Assembly (NCBI GenBank): GCA_017466405.1
Contig: JAFTUF010000013.1
Span: forward strand, 55,603 to 119,602
From: Bacteroidales bacterium
Lineage (GTDB): Bacteria; Bacteroidota; Bacteroidia; Bacteroidales; F082
DNA: 64,000 bases
Reading direction: 5' to 3'
The stretch's first letter is position 1; every line of letters starts with the position of its first letter. Below are positions 47,275 through 55,959 of the stretch, one piece after another. The notes under the pieces were generated by a model, which saw only the letters and a program-made list of their open reading frames with translations, was not told the origin of the DNA and made no database searches. The position numbers and the translations under genes were made by a program.

Positions 47275-48042
47275 TTATCTTTTGTCTTTAGTCATCAATC
47301 TTTCCAATGTCTTGTACTTATGTCTCGTTGCTTTTGCCGATACCCAGCACATTACAAAACCTTCCTTTCCATCCAAGAAACCTAATCTCACGATATAATG
47401 CTTGACAAAGAAAAAGATTGGTGATACTATTTTCAGGAGACTTGCGTTTTTCTTTCCCTTGTCGTAATAATGTTGAGCTCTCATCTCTGCAAAACGAAAC
47501 ACCTGTTTCTCAAAGTCTTCAGGTTTGTTATACGAATAATGAAGTAAATCTCCTTTGAGGTGTATATCTTTTGTCTCTGTGGTAAATTCAATTATCTCAT
47601 GCACGATACCTTTCCACTGGCCTATGTTTCTGTTCCAGATACGAATCTTTCTGTCGGGATAGAATCCTGAGTGATGAATCCATTTTCCGCAATAATTATT
47701 TAAGCGGTTAAAAGAAAACACGTGATTATCGGGAGTGTCGGTTTCTTTTATTTTTAAGATAGATTTCTTTAATTCTTCCGAGAGAACCTCGTCAGCGTCG
47801 ATAGATAAAATCCAATCGTGAGAGGCTAATCTGTTGGCGAGATTTTTCTGTTCGGAATATCCCAACCATTTTTGTTCTACAAACTTAACATCAAACTCCT
47901 GACATATCTGCTTAGTGGAATCTGTCGAAAGAGAATCAACGACAATTATTTCGTCGGCAATTCCCACGAGCGATTCTAAGCACTGACGTATCTTGTCTTC
48001 TTCGTTTAATGTTATTATTGTTGCAGAAATCTTCTTCATCAT
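47275..48042 (-). CDS. Family 2 glycosyltransferase, WaaE/KdtX type
   Basis: 255 residues. KKISATIITLNEEDKIRQCL starts the GT-A fold; EIIVVDSLSTDSTKQIC and SIDADEVLSEELK (D-x-D) form the nucleotide-sugar site; FSFNRLNNYCGKWIHHSGFY plus PDRKIRIWNR is typical of the WaaE-like LPS-core glucosyltransferase group of Bacteroidota. Two adjacent ATG codons (48042 and 48039) are possible starts. It is 10 nt downstream of trkA, so possibly cotranscribed. Confidence 0.9.
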   Translation of the reverse strand: MMKKISATIITLNEEDKIRQCLESLVGIADEIIVVDSLSTDSTKQICQEFDVKFVEQKWLGYSEQKNLANRLASHDWILSIDADEVLSEELKKSILKIKETDTPDNHVFSFNRLNNYCGKWIHHSGFYPDRKIRIWNRNIGQWKGIVHEIIEFTTETKDIHLKGDLLHYSYNKPEDFEKQVFRFAEMRAQHYYDKGKKNASLLKIVSPIFFFVKHYIVRLGFLDGKEGFVMCWVSAKATRHKYKTLERLMTKDKR

Positions 48043-48051
48043 TAAAAAATA

Positions 48052-49392
48052 TTAACGGAACAAACGCTCGACATCTTGAATTGTTTTAGGAAGGACGAGA
48101 ACCACCACTCTGTCTTCGGCTTGTATCTCGAAATTACCTGTTGCGATATAACTGTCTTCACCTCTTATTATACCGCCGATGACAGCGCCTGCTGGCATAT
48201 CGAGACGATTGATAGGTTTGTTGGTCACTGCTGCGCCATCACGAACTACGAACTCTACTATGTCAGCATCGATGCCACTGAGACATTTGAGCGACGACAC
48301 ATTGCCGCCGAGAGTGTAACGCACCATGTAACTTGCAGCGATGAGTTTCTTGTTGATGATAGTGTCGATGCCGATGTTTTGCGATATGTCGATATAGTCG
48401 ATGTTCTCTACCATAGCTATAGTACGTTTCACACCGAACGACTTGGCTTGCAGACAGGTTAAAATATTGGTCTCTGTGTTATCCGTCACAGCGATAAAAG
48501 CGTCCATATCTTTGATGCCTTCTTCTTCGAGGAGATCTACATTTCTCGCGTCGGCATTGATGACCAATGTGTCGGAGAGGAAGTTGGTCAGTTCATAGCA
48601 GCGTTCCTTATCCATCTCCAATATCTTTATGTTGAGGTCACCCTCGAGACGTTTTGCTGTCAGTTTTCCGATGCGTCCGCCTCCGACAATCATCACATTA
48701 TTAATATTGAATTTTGTCTTTCCGCTGAGCTGCATCAGTTCCTTGATGGCGTGAGGCTTGGTTATTACATAAACCAAGTCGCCTTCCATGAAAACGTCGT
48801 TGGCTTTAGGAATGAAAGTGTTCTGTCTTCTGTGGATAGCCAAAGCTCTGAAGTCGATGTGTTTGTATTTCTCCGTGACTTCTTCCAAAGTCTTGTTAAT
48901 GGCAATGGCGTTAGGTTCTAACTTAATCATCAGAAGTTCCAACTTACCTCCGGCGAAGTCGTGAGCTTCAGTAGCAACATTCTGTTTTAGCAGATTTATG
49001 ATTTCTTGCGCTGCTATGTCTTCAGGCGAAACAATACCATCGATGCCGAGGTCTTGATAAATACGCCACGACTCTTTGCTTAAACTCTCCATAGTATTGA
49101 CACGCACGATGACTTTCTTCGCGCCGAGTTTCTTTGCAAGTATGCCTGTCAACACATTGATATGTTCATCGTGTAGGACGGCGATAACCAAATCAGCTTT
49201 TTTAACATTGGCTTGTTGCAGAACTTTTATAGAAGTGGAGTCGCCCATGATTGTCATCAGGTCGGAATGCGACTCTATCATTTTCAGAAGTTCCTCATGA
49301 GGGTCAACGATGGTGATGTTATGGTCGCCATGTTCCAAAGCCTCAGCCAGATGCATTCCAACTTCGCCGTCGCCTGCTATGATGATATTCAT
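48052..49392 (-). CDS. trkA: Trk potassium-uptake regulatory subunit TrkA
   Basis: 446 residues with two tandem RCK units: each has an NAD-binding Rossmann loop (IIAGDGEVGMHLAEALE; VMIVGGGRIGKLTAKRLE) and a TrkA_C domain (~140-220 and ~365-446). It gates the TrkH/TrkG K+ channel in response to nucleotides. The membrane subunit TrkH, often adjacent, is absent from the window. Confidence 0.95.
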   Translation of the reverse strand: MNIIIAGDGEVGMHLAEALEHGDHNITIVDPHEELLKMIESHSDLMTIMGDSTSIKVLQQANVKKADLVIAVLHDEHINVLTGILAKKLGAKKVIVRVNTMESLSKESWRIYQDLGIDGIVSPEDIAAQEIINLLKQNVATEAHDFAGGKLELLMIKLEPNAIAINKTLEEVTEKYKHIDFRALAIHRRQNTFIPKANDVFMEGDLVYVITKPHAIKELMQLSGKTKFNINNVMIVGGGRIGKLTAKRLEGDLNIKILEMDKERCYELTNFLSDTLVINADARNVDLLEEEGIKDMDAFIAVTDNTETNILTCLQAKSFGVKRTIAMVENIDYIDISQNIGIDTIINKKLIAASYMVRYTLGGNVSSLKCLSGIDADIVEFVVRDGAAVTNKPINRLDMPAGAVIGGIIRGEDSYIATGNFEIQAEDRVVVLVLPKTIQDVERLFR

Positions 49393-49421
49393 ATTCTATT
49401 ATTTGTCAAAAGTAAATAAAC

Positions 49422-50279
49422 TTATTTCAAAACTTCAAATTTATCCCAGTCTTTATAGACGGTGAAATAGCCTCTGAACTTATCCAAAGATTCCTTGTCT
49501 AACTCAAACTCGAGTATGTCTTCTTTGTCGCCTTCAATCTGTGCAATCGTTCTTCCTTTGCCGTCAACGACTTTGGTCTCTCCGATATAAGGAATGTTGT
49601 TATGGTCGATGCCGACTCTGTTGACGCCAATATAATAAGCCTGATTTTCAATAGCTCTTGCCGAGAGAAGGGTATTCCATACAAACGATTTCTGCATAGG
49701 CCAGTTGGCAATCAATATTGCGAGGTCGTATTCGAATTGTCCGTCTTTATAATTATTTCTCAACCATACAGGGAAACGAAGGTCGTAACATACGAAAGGT
49801 CTTATGCGCCAGCCTTTCAATTCAATGGTGATTAATTCTTCTCCGTTACCTAAGTCTTTCTCTCCACCCATACTGAAGGTATGACGCTTGTCGTATGCTT
49901 TATATGTTCCGTCAGGACACATGAAGACCATTGTGTTGAGATAATGATTATTGACACTGACTATCGACTCTGACATTGACTTGGACACGGATTGTTGACT
50001 GTTGTCTGTTGACTGTTGTCTGAAAGAAGTGAGGAAACTACCGCAGACGATGCAGTTTTTCTCTTTGGCTTTTTCTCTCAGCCAGTTCATAGTAGCACCG
50101 TTTTCTCCTTCGGCAAAAATTTCTGCCTCGGCAGGAAAACCAGTGTTGAAGGTCTCTGGCAAAATAATTATATCTCTGTCATCTTGGATTTTCTTAAAGA
50201 TCTCGTCAAGATGTTTGAAATTCTCAGAAGGGTTTCGTGCAATAATATCACTTTGCACACATGCTATCTTTAGTGTCAT
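49422..50279 (-). CDS. Nitrilase-superfamily amidase (omega-amidase-like) with repeat-encoded insertion
   Basis: 285 residues. The catalytic triad is visible as Glu42 (LPETFNTGF), Lys131 (DKRHTFSMGGE) and Cys164 (FVCYDLRFPVW). The sequence around the triad matches the YafV/Nit2 omega-amidase group, which hydrolyses 2-oxoglutaramate. Between strands at ~residues 86-110 an extra Gln/Ser/Asn-rich stretch (RQQSTDNSQQSVSKSMSES) is encoded by a TGTTGAC-family array at 49993-50020. The triad is unaffected. Its minus-strand promoter is probably near 50300 (TATCTTTA). Confidence 0.9.
   Translation of the reverse strand: MTLKIACVQSDIIARNPSENFKHLDEIFKKIQDDRDIIILPETFNTGFPAEAEIFAEGENGATMNWLREKAKEKNCIVCGSFLTSFRQQSTDNSQQSVSKSMSESIVSVNNHYLNTMVFMCPDGTYKAYDKRHTFSMGGEKDLGNGEELITIELKGWRIRPFVCYDLRFPVWLRNNYKDGQFEYDLAILIANWPMQKSFVWNTLLSARAIENQAYYIGVNRVGIDHNNIPYIGETKVVDGKGRTIAQIEGDKEDILEFELDKESLDKFRGYFTVYKDWDKFEVLK
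49993..50020. repeat. Heptamer array, TGTTGAC family, 4 units, inside the nitrilase gene
   Basis: TGTTGAC, TGTTGTC, TGTTGAC, TGTTGTC. Translated on the minus strand as RQQSTDNSQQS. Confidence 0.92.
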
Positions 50280-50360
50280 AATATCTCAAAAAAACTTTGT
50301 AAAGATATACATTTTTTTTTAAATCTCAGAAGTGCAGAAATTCAAATATTCAAAATATTA

Positions 50361-50400
50361 GACGTGTCAACAACATCTACTGGACACATTCGATGTGTCC
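50361..50400. repeat. GAGACG-family half element with a perfect hairpin
   Basis: GACGTGTCAACAACA (50361-50375) resembles the left arm of the ~52-bp inverted-repeat elements. It is followed by GGACACAT-TCG-ATGTGTCC (50382-50400), a perfect 8-bp hairpin ending CCCTAC, close to REP-type ends. It sits ~20 bp before an octamer array. Confidence 0.55.
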
Positions 50401-50420
50401 CTACATCTGTCCTATAAAAA

Positions 50421-50456
50421 ACTTAAAGACTCGGTGACTTGGTGATTTGGAGACTT
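50421..50456. repeat. Octamer array, ACTYGGTG family, ~4 units
   Basis: ACTTAAAG, ACTCGGTG, ACTTGGTG, ATTTGGAG, ACTT. The TTTG in the last full unit doubles as the -33 element of the next promoter. Confidence 0.75.
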
Positions 50457-50476
50457 TCTAAAATATCGTATATTTG
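50446..50476 (+). promoter_or_regulatory. Full consensus Bacteroidota promoter for the serine hydrolase
   Basis: TTTG (50446-50449), 19-bp spacer, TATATTTG (50469-50476): a perfect TTTG-N19-TAnnTTTG promoter. The start codon is at 50500. The -33 element is contributed by the octamer array. Confidence 0.75.
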
Positions 50477-50499
50477 CAATTCATTTTAAGCAAAGTCTG

Positions 50500-51768
50500 A
50501 TGTCGAAGAATTTATATATCTTATTTTCAATTACGTTAATATCGTTGTTTCTATTTTCCTGTTCGGGGAAGGAAGAGGAATTCATAGAACCTGAAGTCGT
50601 TAAGGAGTTACCTGTTGTCAATGTTGATAGTATCTTCATCGATCTTGGTGAGGATATTATTGAGAAGAAGGCGGCGAGTGTCGATAAGGTTTTCAGCAAT
50701 TTAAGAAGAAAAGTGGGTTTCAATGGAACGGTGCTTTATGCTGAGCAAGGACGTATCGTTTATAACAAAGCGTGGGGCTTCCGTAACTTGCGAAAGAGAT
50801 GCGACAGCATCCAGGCTGACGATGTCTTTCAGCTGAGTTCGGTGTCGAAGATGTTCACCGCCGAAGCTGTCATGATTTTGAAAAACGAAGGCAAGATAGA
50901 TTACGACGCCGACATCAGAGAATATATTCCGGAGTGGCCTTACGAAGGTATCACAACGCGTCTTCTCTTAAATCATCGCTCGGGACTATCGCGTTATGAG
51001 AGCTTGGCAGATGCCAAATGGCCCGACAGAAAGAAACCTTTCCTCAATGAAGATATGATAGCTTTCTACGTAGAACATCAGCCGGATCCATATTTCAAAC
51101 CTGATAAAGGCTTTAATTACAGTAATGTGAATTACGCGCTTTTAGCATCTGTAGTGGAACGCGTTTCTGGAATGTCGTTTGCCGATTATATGAGGACGAA
51201 GATTTTCGAACCTCTCGGAATGGACGACTCCTATATCTATGAGATGCGTCCCGATACTACGGTTTCCTTATATATCGAAGATGTGATTCAAGGTTATTAT
51301 ATGGACCGTCGTCGTCCGATGCAGGCTCCTAACGAATATCTCAACGGCGTCAAAGGAGATAAGATGATGATGTCTAACACCGAAGATATGTTTAAGTTCT
51401 TGACCGCCGTCGATTATGGCTTGCTGATGCCCGACTCTATTCAAGACGAGGCTTTCATGCCAGGAAGCCCCAAGAGCAGAAAACGTAAAGACAACTATGG
51501 CTTCGGATGGAGAATACCGAGCAAATATCCGGGATGTTATTTCCATTACGGATGGTGGAAGGCCTATCGTTCTTTCGTCATCAGAGACGATATGAATGAC
51601 AAGACTATCATCATCTTGACGAATACCAACAAAGGACCGAGTTCAGATCATTTCTGGAAGATAATTAAAGATAACACTAACTCGCTGCCTCCATCTTCAG
51701 TTAACATCTCCTATTGGGAGACTAAAAACGGCAAGCCATTCCCGTATCATTCTTATGGGAGTCGATGA
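50500..51768 (+). CDS. Class C beta-lactamase-like serine hydrolase, lipoprotein
   Basis: 422 residues with lipobox LFSC (Cys21). Active-site motifs are S114-V-S-K117 in QLSSVSKMFTAEA, Y207-S-N209 in FNYSNVNYALLAS and a C-terminal HYGWWKAYRS in the KTG/HxG position. The family (beta-lactamase/AmpH/esterase EstB type) cleaves D-Ala peptides, esters or other amides; the conserved LLNHRSGLSRY is typical of non-lactamase members. Probably periplasmic and anchored in the inner or outer membrane. Its last codons (SYGSR) and stop overlap an octamer array. Confidence 0.88.
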   Translation: MSKNLYILFSITLISLFLFSCSGKEEEFIEPEVVKELPVVNVDSIFIDLGEDIIEKKAASVDKVFSNLRRKVGFNGTVLYAEQGRIVYNKAWGFRNLRKRCDSIQADDVFQLSSVSKMFTAEAVMILKNEGKIDYDADIREYIPEWPYEGITTRLLLNHRSGLSRYESLADAKWPDRKKPFLNEDMIAFYVEHQPDPYFKPDKGFNYSNVNYALLASVVERVSGMSFADYMRTKIFEPLGMDDSYIYEMRPDTTVSLYIEDVIQGYYMDRRRPMQAPNEYLNGVKGDKMMMSNTEDMFKFLTAVDYGLLMPDSIQDEAFMPGSPKSRKRKDNYGFGWRIPSKYPGCYFHYGWWKAYRSFVIRDDMNDKTIIILTNTNKGPSSDHFWKIIKDNTNSLPPSSVNISYWETKNGKPFPYHSYGSR

Positions 51769-51790
51769 GTCACCAAGTCTGCGAGTGTAG
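51759..51790. repeat. Octamer array, GAGTNNCC family, ~3.5 units, at the gene end
   Basis: GAGTCGAT, GAGTCACC, AAGTCTGC, GAGTGTAG. It contains the stop codon of the serine hydrolase and leads into the inverted-repeat element at 51790. Confidence 0.75.
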
Positions 51791-51842
51791 AGACGTATCA
51801 ACAACACCGATGAAGATTAACAATATGTTGTTGCTGCGTCTC
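51790..51842. repeat. ~53-bp inverted-repeat element (GAGACG family), copy 3
   Basis: Arms GAGACGTATCAACAACA (51790-51806) and TGTTGTTGCTGCGTCTC (51826-51842) pair over 17 bp with two mismatches; the core ends in AACAATA as in copy 1. It is flanked on both sides by octamer arrays. Confidence 0.88.
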
Positions 51843-51851
51843 CGCGTTTTT

Positions 51852-51908
51852 GAGTTGCTGAGTTACTAAGTTGCTGAGTTACTGAGTTGCTAAGTTGCTG
51901 AGAGGATG
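51852..51908. repeat. Octamer array, GAGTTGCT family, 7 units
   Basis: GAGTTGCT, GAGTTACT, AAGTTGCT, GAGTTACT, GAGTTGCT, AAGTTGCT, GAGAGGAT: the reverse complement of the CTYAGCAA-type units near recO. Intergenic, 14 bp from the radical SAM stop codon. Confidence 0.9.
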
Positions 51909-51922
51909 AGGTATTGAAGTTT

Positions 51923-53674
51923 TCAATTTTCAATTACAAAAACGCTTCCCACATCAATCAGCTCTCCATCGTATAATTCTATTAGGTTGAAATTATTGTC
52001 TTTAAGGAATTTATTTAATGTTTCCTTTTCCTTTAAATTGTTCGTGCTGCCACATACTATAAGATTGTTTTTCCAAATTCCGCAGCAACCAGGGAAAAAT
52101 CCGTTTCTCTGTCCTTCTAATCTAATCTGTTTCGGATCGATGTAAAGAACAGACAATGGGCATTGACTGTTGACTGTTGACCGTTGACTGTTGACCGCAT
52201 TGAAAATGCCCATATCTGATGTAATAAACGCGTTTTCATTCAATGCGATTAGATTACATCTCGTATATCCTTGATTTACATCGATATGATTTTTGTATGA
52301 AGATAAAATCTTCGAGTCGGTATGTTTTAAATTATGTATCAATAAGTTTCCAATTCCGACAGCGTTGTATGGAACCGTTTCCGGATATTTCTTCCCGACT
52401 TCTTTAGTTCCTTCAATAAGATTTATCTTTCTCTTCTTCAATTCTTTGACTATTCTTTTAGGAGCGTTTGGCGCATAAATCAATGTATCGTTTTTTTGGA
52501 AGAAGAAAATATCAGGATGAGAAGATATCGAATTATAAGTTATAGATGTTGGATTTATGAAAAGAACATTTCCTAATTTTTTCAGATTCCTCTTCGCTTC
52601 TTCTGGCATTTTCGAATCAGCGATAATTGTAGGAAGTTCGTCTTTCGATGTGACAGTAAAATCAAATTGTTTGTTGTCTGTTGTGTTTTGTGTGTTGTCA
52701 ATAGTTTTGAAATCAACACTGCGAAATTGTTCCAACAATATTTTCTTATTCTCGCCATTCCACCCAATAGCATGATTTATCTGCGAAGCCGAAACGTTGA
52801 TTATTATGTCTTTGCTTTTCAGATTCTCAGATTCTGAATTTTTCAGTTTCTCAAACTTCTTTTTCCAGATATGAGAGAAGACCATCTCGGCGAAATTCTT
52901 GTGATAAGGACCGGCAACGTAAGCTTCGCCATCTAATTCATCTGAAGCATGAAGTCCGATTCTCAACACCTTAACTTGATTTTCAATAAAATAAGAGTAC
53001 AGATCAGCCGATTGCGCAATTGCGTCTTCCATAGAAATAGATTTGTATTCTCCTGAGAGATACATCGCTTCTAACTCAGTGTCTTTCACTACGATGCAAG
53101 GATAAATACGAGTTTCTTTTGCGCCTAGATTTACAATGTCTTTTGCAGTCTGAAAATCGATTTCCTTATTGCTGAAAGGAAGTCCAATCATCATCTGCAA
53201 TCCCAAAGTGATGTCTTCGGAAAGAATAATCTGTGATGCTTCGACGATGTCATTATATGAATGACCTCTTTTGCAATGAGTTAAGACAATATCATTCGTG
53301 CTTTGTGCTCCGAGTTCAATATTTCTCATTCCAAGATGTCGCAGTTCTTTAACTCTTTGATATGTAATATAATCAGGGCGAGTACTACAACGAATACCGT
53401 GAATGAGATCTTTATCAAGATAAGGCTGAACAACTTCAAGATAATCATTTTGCATTTTCAGAGGAAGTCCGGTGAAATTACCTCCGAAGAATGCCACCTC
53501 AACAAAGCGATTTTCTTCTTTAAATGATGATAAATAATTGTCAATTATGTTTTTAACGTCATTAGGCTTTATTATATCATTCAATCCCGTTATGCTAAAC
53601 TGATTGCAGTAAACACAGCGATAAGGGCACGCTAATTCGGGCATGAAAATCGGTATGTTGTAGTGTTTTATCAT
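51923..53674 (-). CDS. Radical SAM protein fused to a C-terminal domain of unknown function
   Basis: 583 residues. The N-terminal ~330 are an Elp3/HemN-like radical SAM domain with Cys16-x3-Cys20-x2-Cys23 (ACPYRCVYCNQ), FFGGNFTGLP, IELGAQS and LQMMIGLPFS. From ~355 to the end is a separate alpha/beta domain (LFINPTSITYNSIS; VPYNAVGIGNLLIHNL; NQGYTRCNLIALNENAFITS; PGCCGIWKNNLIVCGS) that resembles uncharacterised Firmicutes/Bacteroidota proteins. The linker contains repeat-encoded stretches (KNSESENLKSK; DNTQNTTDN), and NSQRSTVNSQ sits inside the second domain. The substrate is unknown. Confidence 0.75.
   Translation of the reverse strand: MIKHYNIPIFMPELACPYRCVYCNQFSITGLNDIIKPNDVKNIIDNYLSSFKEENRFVEVAFFGGNFTGLPLKMQNDYLEVVQPYLDKDLIHGIRCSTRPDYITYQRVKELRHLGMRNIELGAQSTNDIVLTHCKRGHSYNDIVEASQIILSEDITLGLQMMIGLPFSNKEIDFQTAKDIVNLGAKETRIYPCIVVKDTELEAMYLSGEYKSISMEDAIAQSADLYSYFIENQVKVLRIGLHASDELDGEAYVAGPYHKNFAEMVFSHIWKKKFEKLKNSESENLKSKDIIINVSASQINHAIGWNGENKKILLEQFRSVDFKTIDNTQNTTDNKQFDFTVTSKDELPTIIADSKMPEEAKRNLKKLGNVLFINPTSITYNSISSHPDIFFFQKNDTLIYAPNAPKRIVKELKKRKINLIEGTKEVGKKYPETVPYNAVGIGNLLIHNLKHTDSKILSSYKNHIDVNQGYTRCNLIALNENAFITSDMGIFNAVNSQRSTVNSQCPLSVLYIDPKQIRLEGQRNGFFPGCCGIWKNNLIVCGSTNNLKEKETLNKFLKDNNFNLIELYDGELIDVGSVFVIEN
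52168..52195. repeat. Heptamer array, TGTTGAC family, 4 units, inside the radical SAM gene
   Basis: TGTTGAC, TGTTGAC, CGTTGAC, TGTTGAC, with a partial unit before it. Translated as VNSQRSTVNSQ. Confidence 0.92.
52672..52699. repeat. Degenerate heptamer array, TGTTGTC family, inside the radical SAM gene
   Basis: TGTTGTC, TGTTGTG, TTTTGTG, TGTTGTC (7-bp period from ~52673): an aged copy translated as DNTQNTTDN. Confidence 0.7.
52818..52857. repeat. Octamer array, YTCAGATT/YTCAGTTT family, 5 units, inside the radical SAM gene
   Basis: TTCAGATT, CTCAGATT, CTGAATTT, TTCAGTTT, CTCAAACT. The same unit type occurs between genes at 61182-61213. Confidence 0.8.
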
Positions 53675-53812
53675 ACTGCAAAAATCATAAAAAAATCATT
53701 TCAAAAATATTTCTTTTCAACGTTCATACGAAAAATATTTCAACATCCGTTATATTCTACAAATTGTTAATAAAAAACCTCAAGAGGCTTATAATTTTTT
53801 ACCCAAAATTAT

Positions 53813-53820
53813 TATATTTG
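53813..53820 (+). promoter_or_regulatory. Probable -7 box for the 53848 gene cluster
   Basis: TATATTTG matches TAnnTTTG, 27 bp before the ATG at 53848. No TTTG at the -33 position. Confidence 0.5.
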
Positions 53821-53847
53821 CGTGACTAATTATTAAAATAAATAACT

Positions 53848-54480
53848 ATGAAATTACAAATCAAGAACTTATTCATTATTACGATGTTGTTTTTCGTAAC
53901 TATTGGTGGAACAACAAGTTGCGGTAGCAAGAAGAAAATGGCTAAGAAAGAGTACGAAGCAAAAGTTGAGCAAGCCAAGAAAGATTTGAACGCTATTATC
54001 AGCGGAGATACACAATGGACGTTGGACGAACAAAAAGCTCGCGTTGAAGAAATAGATAAAATGGACTTGCAAAATCCGGATATTGAGGAATTAATTGTTA
54101 AAGCCAAGGATGTCGTAAATCGTGAAATTGCTGAGGCAGAGCGACTTGCGGAAGAAGAAAGATTGCGACAGATAGAAGAACAAAATATAATGAAACCTAA
54201 AACGTCATTAGAAGATTTCTTTACCATTATAGCAGCAGCTCCAGATGCGGAGACGGCGAACGAGAAGATTGCAGAAGCATTGCAATTATTTGCATCACCT
54301 GATGTTCCTGTACTCATAATAGTATATCATGTCGGCGATATTATTGATTATGATGCTCCTACAACTGCTGAAAAATATTTGAATTATATAAAAGACCAGA
54401 AAAAGGTTAGCGTCAGCGTGAAGAATATCAAATATGATAGCAATGACAAAATTACAGAGTTAGAGTTAATTAAAAAGTAA
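53848..54480 (+). CDS. Coiled-coil lipoprotein, unknown function
   Basis: 210 residues; signal peptide with Cys25 in GTTSCGS (probable lipobox). Residues ~30-120 are highly charged and helical (YEAKVEQAKKDLNAIISGD; EIAEAERLAEEERLRQIEEQ), a likely coiled coil. The C-terminal ~80 residues form an alpha/beta module (ALQLFASPDVPVLIIVYHVG; YLNYIKDQKKVSVSVKNIKY) resembling a stand-alone NTF2-like accessory domain. It is first of four co-directional genes with short gaps (6, 40 and 2 nt). No family was recognised. Confidence 0.6.
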   Translation: MKLQIKNLFIITMLFFVTIGGTTSCGSKKKMAKKEYEAKVEQAKKDLNAIISGDTQWTLDEQKARVEEIDKMDLQNPDIEELIVKAKDVVNREIAEAERLAEEERLRQIEEQNIMKPKTSLEDFFTIIAAAPDAETANEKIAEALQLFASPDVPVLIIVYHVGDIIDYDAPTTAEKYLNYIKDQKKVSVSVKNIKYDSNDKITELELIKK

Positions 54481-54486
54481 ACAGAT

Positions 54487-55062
54487 ATGAAGAAGGTATT
54501 ATTGACATTATTATTAGGAATATTTTTAGTTGGAAATATGCAGGTTACTGCACAAGAATTAAGTCCTGAACGCAAACAAGCTATTGATAGTCTGGCTCTT
54601 GAAAAGGTACGTGACCTTAGTAAATATATCAAAATCGTCGGTTCAAAGGAGACACCTTGGAGTGAGGCAAACAGAGTTATAGATAGAGCAGAGGAGTTGT
54701 TTGCTCCTGAGGCTGAAATAGGTGTTTCATCATTGACATCAAATCAAGTGATGTATTACAAAGTCCGTCAATATCTTGAGAGATTGATGCGTCTTAATTA
54801 TGATCGCGTGGAGATTGATTGGTACAAAATAGAGTATGTAAGTGATTTGCATCGTCAACCTGATGGAACATACGTAGGTGTTATCACTGTGTTCCAAACA
54901 TTCAAAGGCTTTGATAAAGAAGGTCGTCTTATATACCAAGACACAACCAAAAAAGATATCACTGTCTATGTGAAACGTAAAGAAACTCAAATTGGAGGTC
55001 GTCTTATCGGTTTTTGGGACGTGTTATTGGGCGATATGAGAGTCAAAGAAACAACACATTAA
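54487..55062 (+). CDS. Secreted NTF2-like-domain protein, unknown function
   Basis: 191 residues; signal peptide to VTAQ (residue ~20). The rest resembles an NTF2-like cone: a helical start (AIDSLALEKVRDLSKYIKI; RVIDRAEELFAPEAEIGV) then strands RVEIDWYKIEYVSD, TYVGVITVFQTFKGFD and KKDITVYVKRKE, ending in IGFWDVLLGDMRVKET. The pattern parallels the C-terminal module of the protein at 698-2518. Probably periplasmic. Confidence 0.6.
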   Translation: MKKVLLTLLLGIFLVGNMQVTAQELSPERKQAIDSLALEKVRDLSKYIKIVGSKETPWSEANRVIDRAEELFAPEAEIGVSSLTSNQVMYYKVRQYLERLMRLNYDRVEIDWYKIEYVSDLHRQPDGTYVGVITVFQTFKGFDKEGRLIYQDTTKKDITVYVKRKETQIGGRLIGFWDVLLGDMRVKETTH

Positions 55063-55102
55063 TTGTTGAAAAATATTATAATCTCTTGTAACTATTTCAT
55101 AG

Positions 55103-55957
55103 ATGAACAATATTTTGCGTCTTATGACACTGTCTTTGTTGTTGGCATTTTCAATAATAACAAAGTCACAGGTATATACCAACCTCGGCGATGTGCAAAC
55201 TGACGAAAGAGCCTTATACACAATGACTAAGCAGATGAGTCAGTTTATAAGCAGGTTTAATTATGAAGAGGACCAATATGGTAAAAAACTAAATCCAGAT
55301 TCGCCTGACTATCGCAACAAAGAGAAACGTAAATCTGTTTTGCCTTTACTATTCGATATGGAGAATCAAAGGACTAACGGTTCCCTGCGCGATTTCTTCA
55401 TAGCCGACCTTACCGAAAATGACTCTAACTATTTTGAGTTTCTTGGCGGAAAATGGTACTCCGAAGTGTCTGCTACCTTCAAATGGAAAGGAAAGAGCGT
55501 GGATGTTAGTATGATATTTACTATAGAACAGGAAAATCTCGGATCTAAGTGGGTGCTGACAAATATATATTTCCCAGAGTTTAGCAAACTTTTTCCAAAA
55601 GGCGATATAGCTGAACAACAGAAACATTTCCTTCACCCAATGAGTCATGAGCTCGATTTCATGAATATCCACAAAATTTTTAAAACACCAGAATGCATCG
55701 AATATTATGCATCAGAATCTTATTCAACCGATTATCTTTCTATCTTTTTCTATGAAATAAAACAAGGTAACTTAGTGTTTGAAAAAGTCAATAGTGAGAA
55801 ATTCCATGTCTTTCAAATAGATAACTGGTATTTTGAAATCTCATGGTTTAACAGAGAAGGACTTAATACAGGCTGGCTTATTTCCAACCTTGTATTCTTG
55901 AAAGATAATGAGAAAGAGGAACTTCTGAAATTCTACCAACCAAATTTCAACAACTAA
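55103..55957 (+). CDS. Secreted protein, unknown function
   Basis: 284 residues; signal peptide to ITKSQ (~residue 22). The body alternates helices (TMTKQMSQFISRFNYEEDQY) and strands typical of NTF2-like domains (WYSEVSATFKWKGKSVDVSM; WVLTNIYFPEF; WYFEISWFNREG). A middle region reads FKTPECIEYYASESYSTDYL. There are no catalytic motifs. It is two nucleotides upstream of the LRR gene, so the products are likely made together. Confidence 0.55.
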   Translation: MNNILRLMTLSLLLAFSIITKSQVYTNLGDVQTDERALYTMTKQMSQFISRFNYEEDQYGKKLNPDSPDYRNKEKRKSVLPLLFDMENQRTNGSLRDFFIADLTENDSNYFEFLGGKWYSEVSATFKWKGKSVDVSMIFTIEQENLGSKWVLTNIYFPEFSKLFPKGDIAEQQKHFLHPMSHELDFMNIHKIFKTPECIEYYASESYSTDYLSIFFYEIKQGNLVFEKVNSEKFHVFQIDNWYFEISWFNREGLNTGWLISNLVFLKDNEKEELLKFYQPNFNN

Positions 55958-55959
55958 AA

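Noticed and set aside
52168-52857. Frameshifts in the radical SAM gene because of several internal arrays
   Set aside because: The frame is open for 583 codons and both domains read through in one frame.
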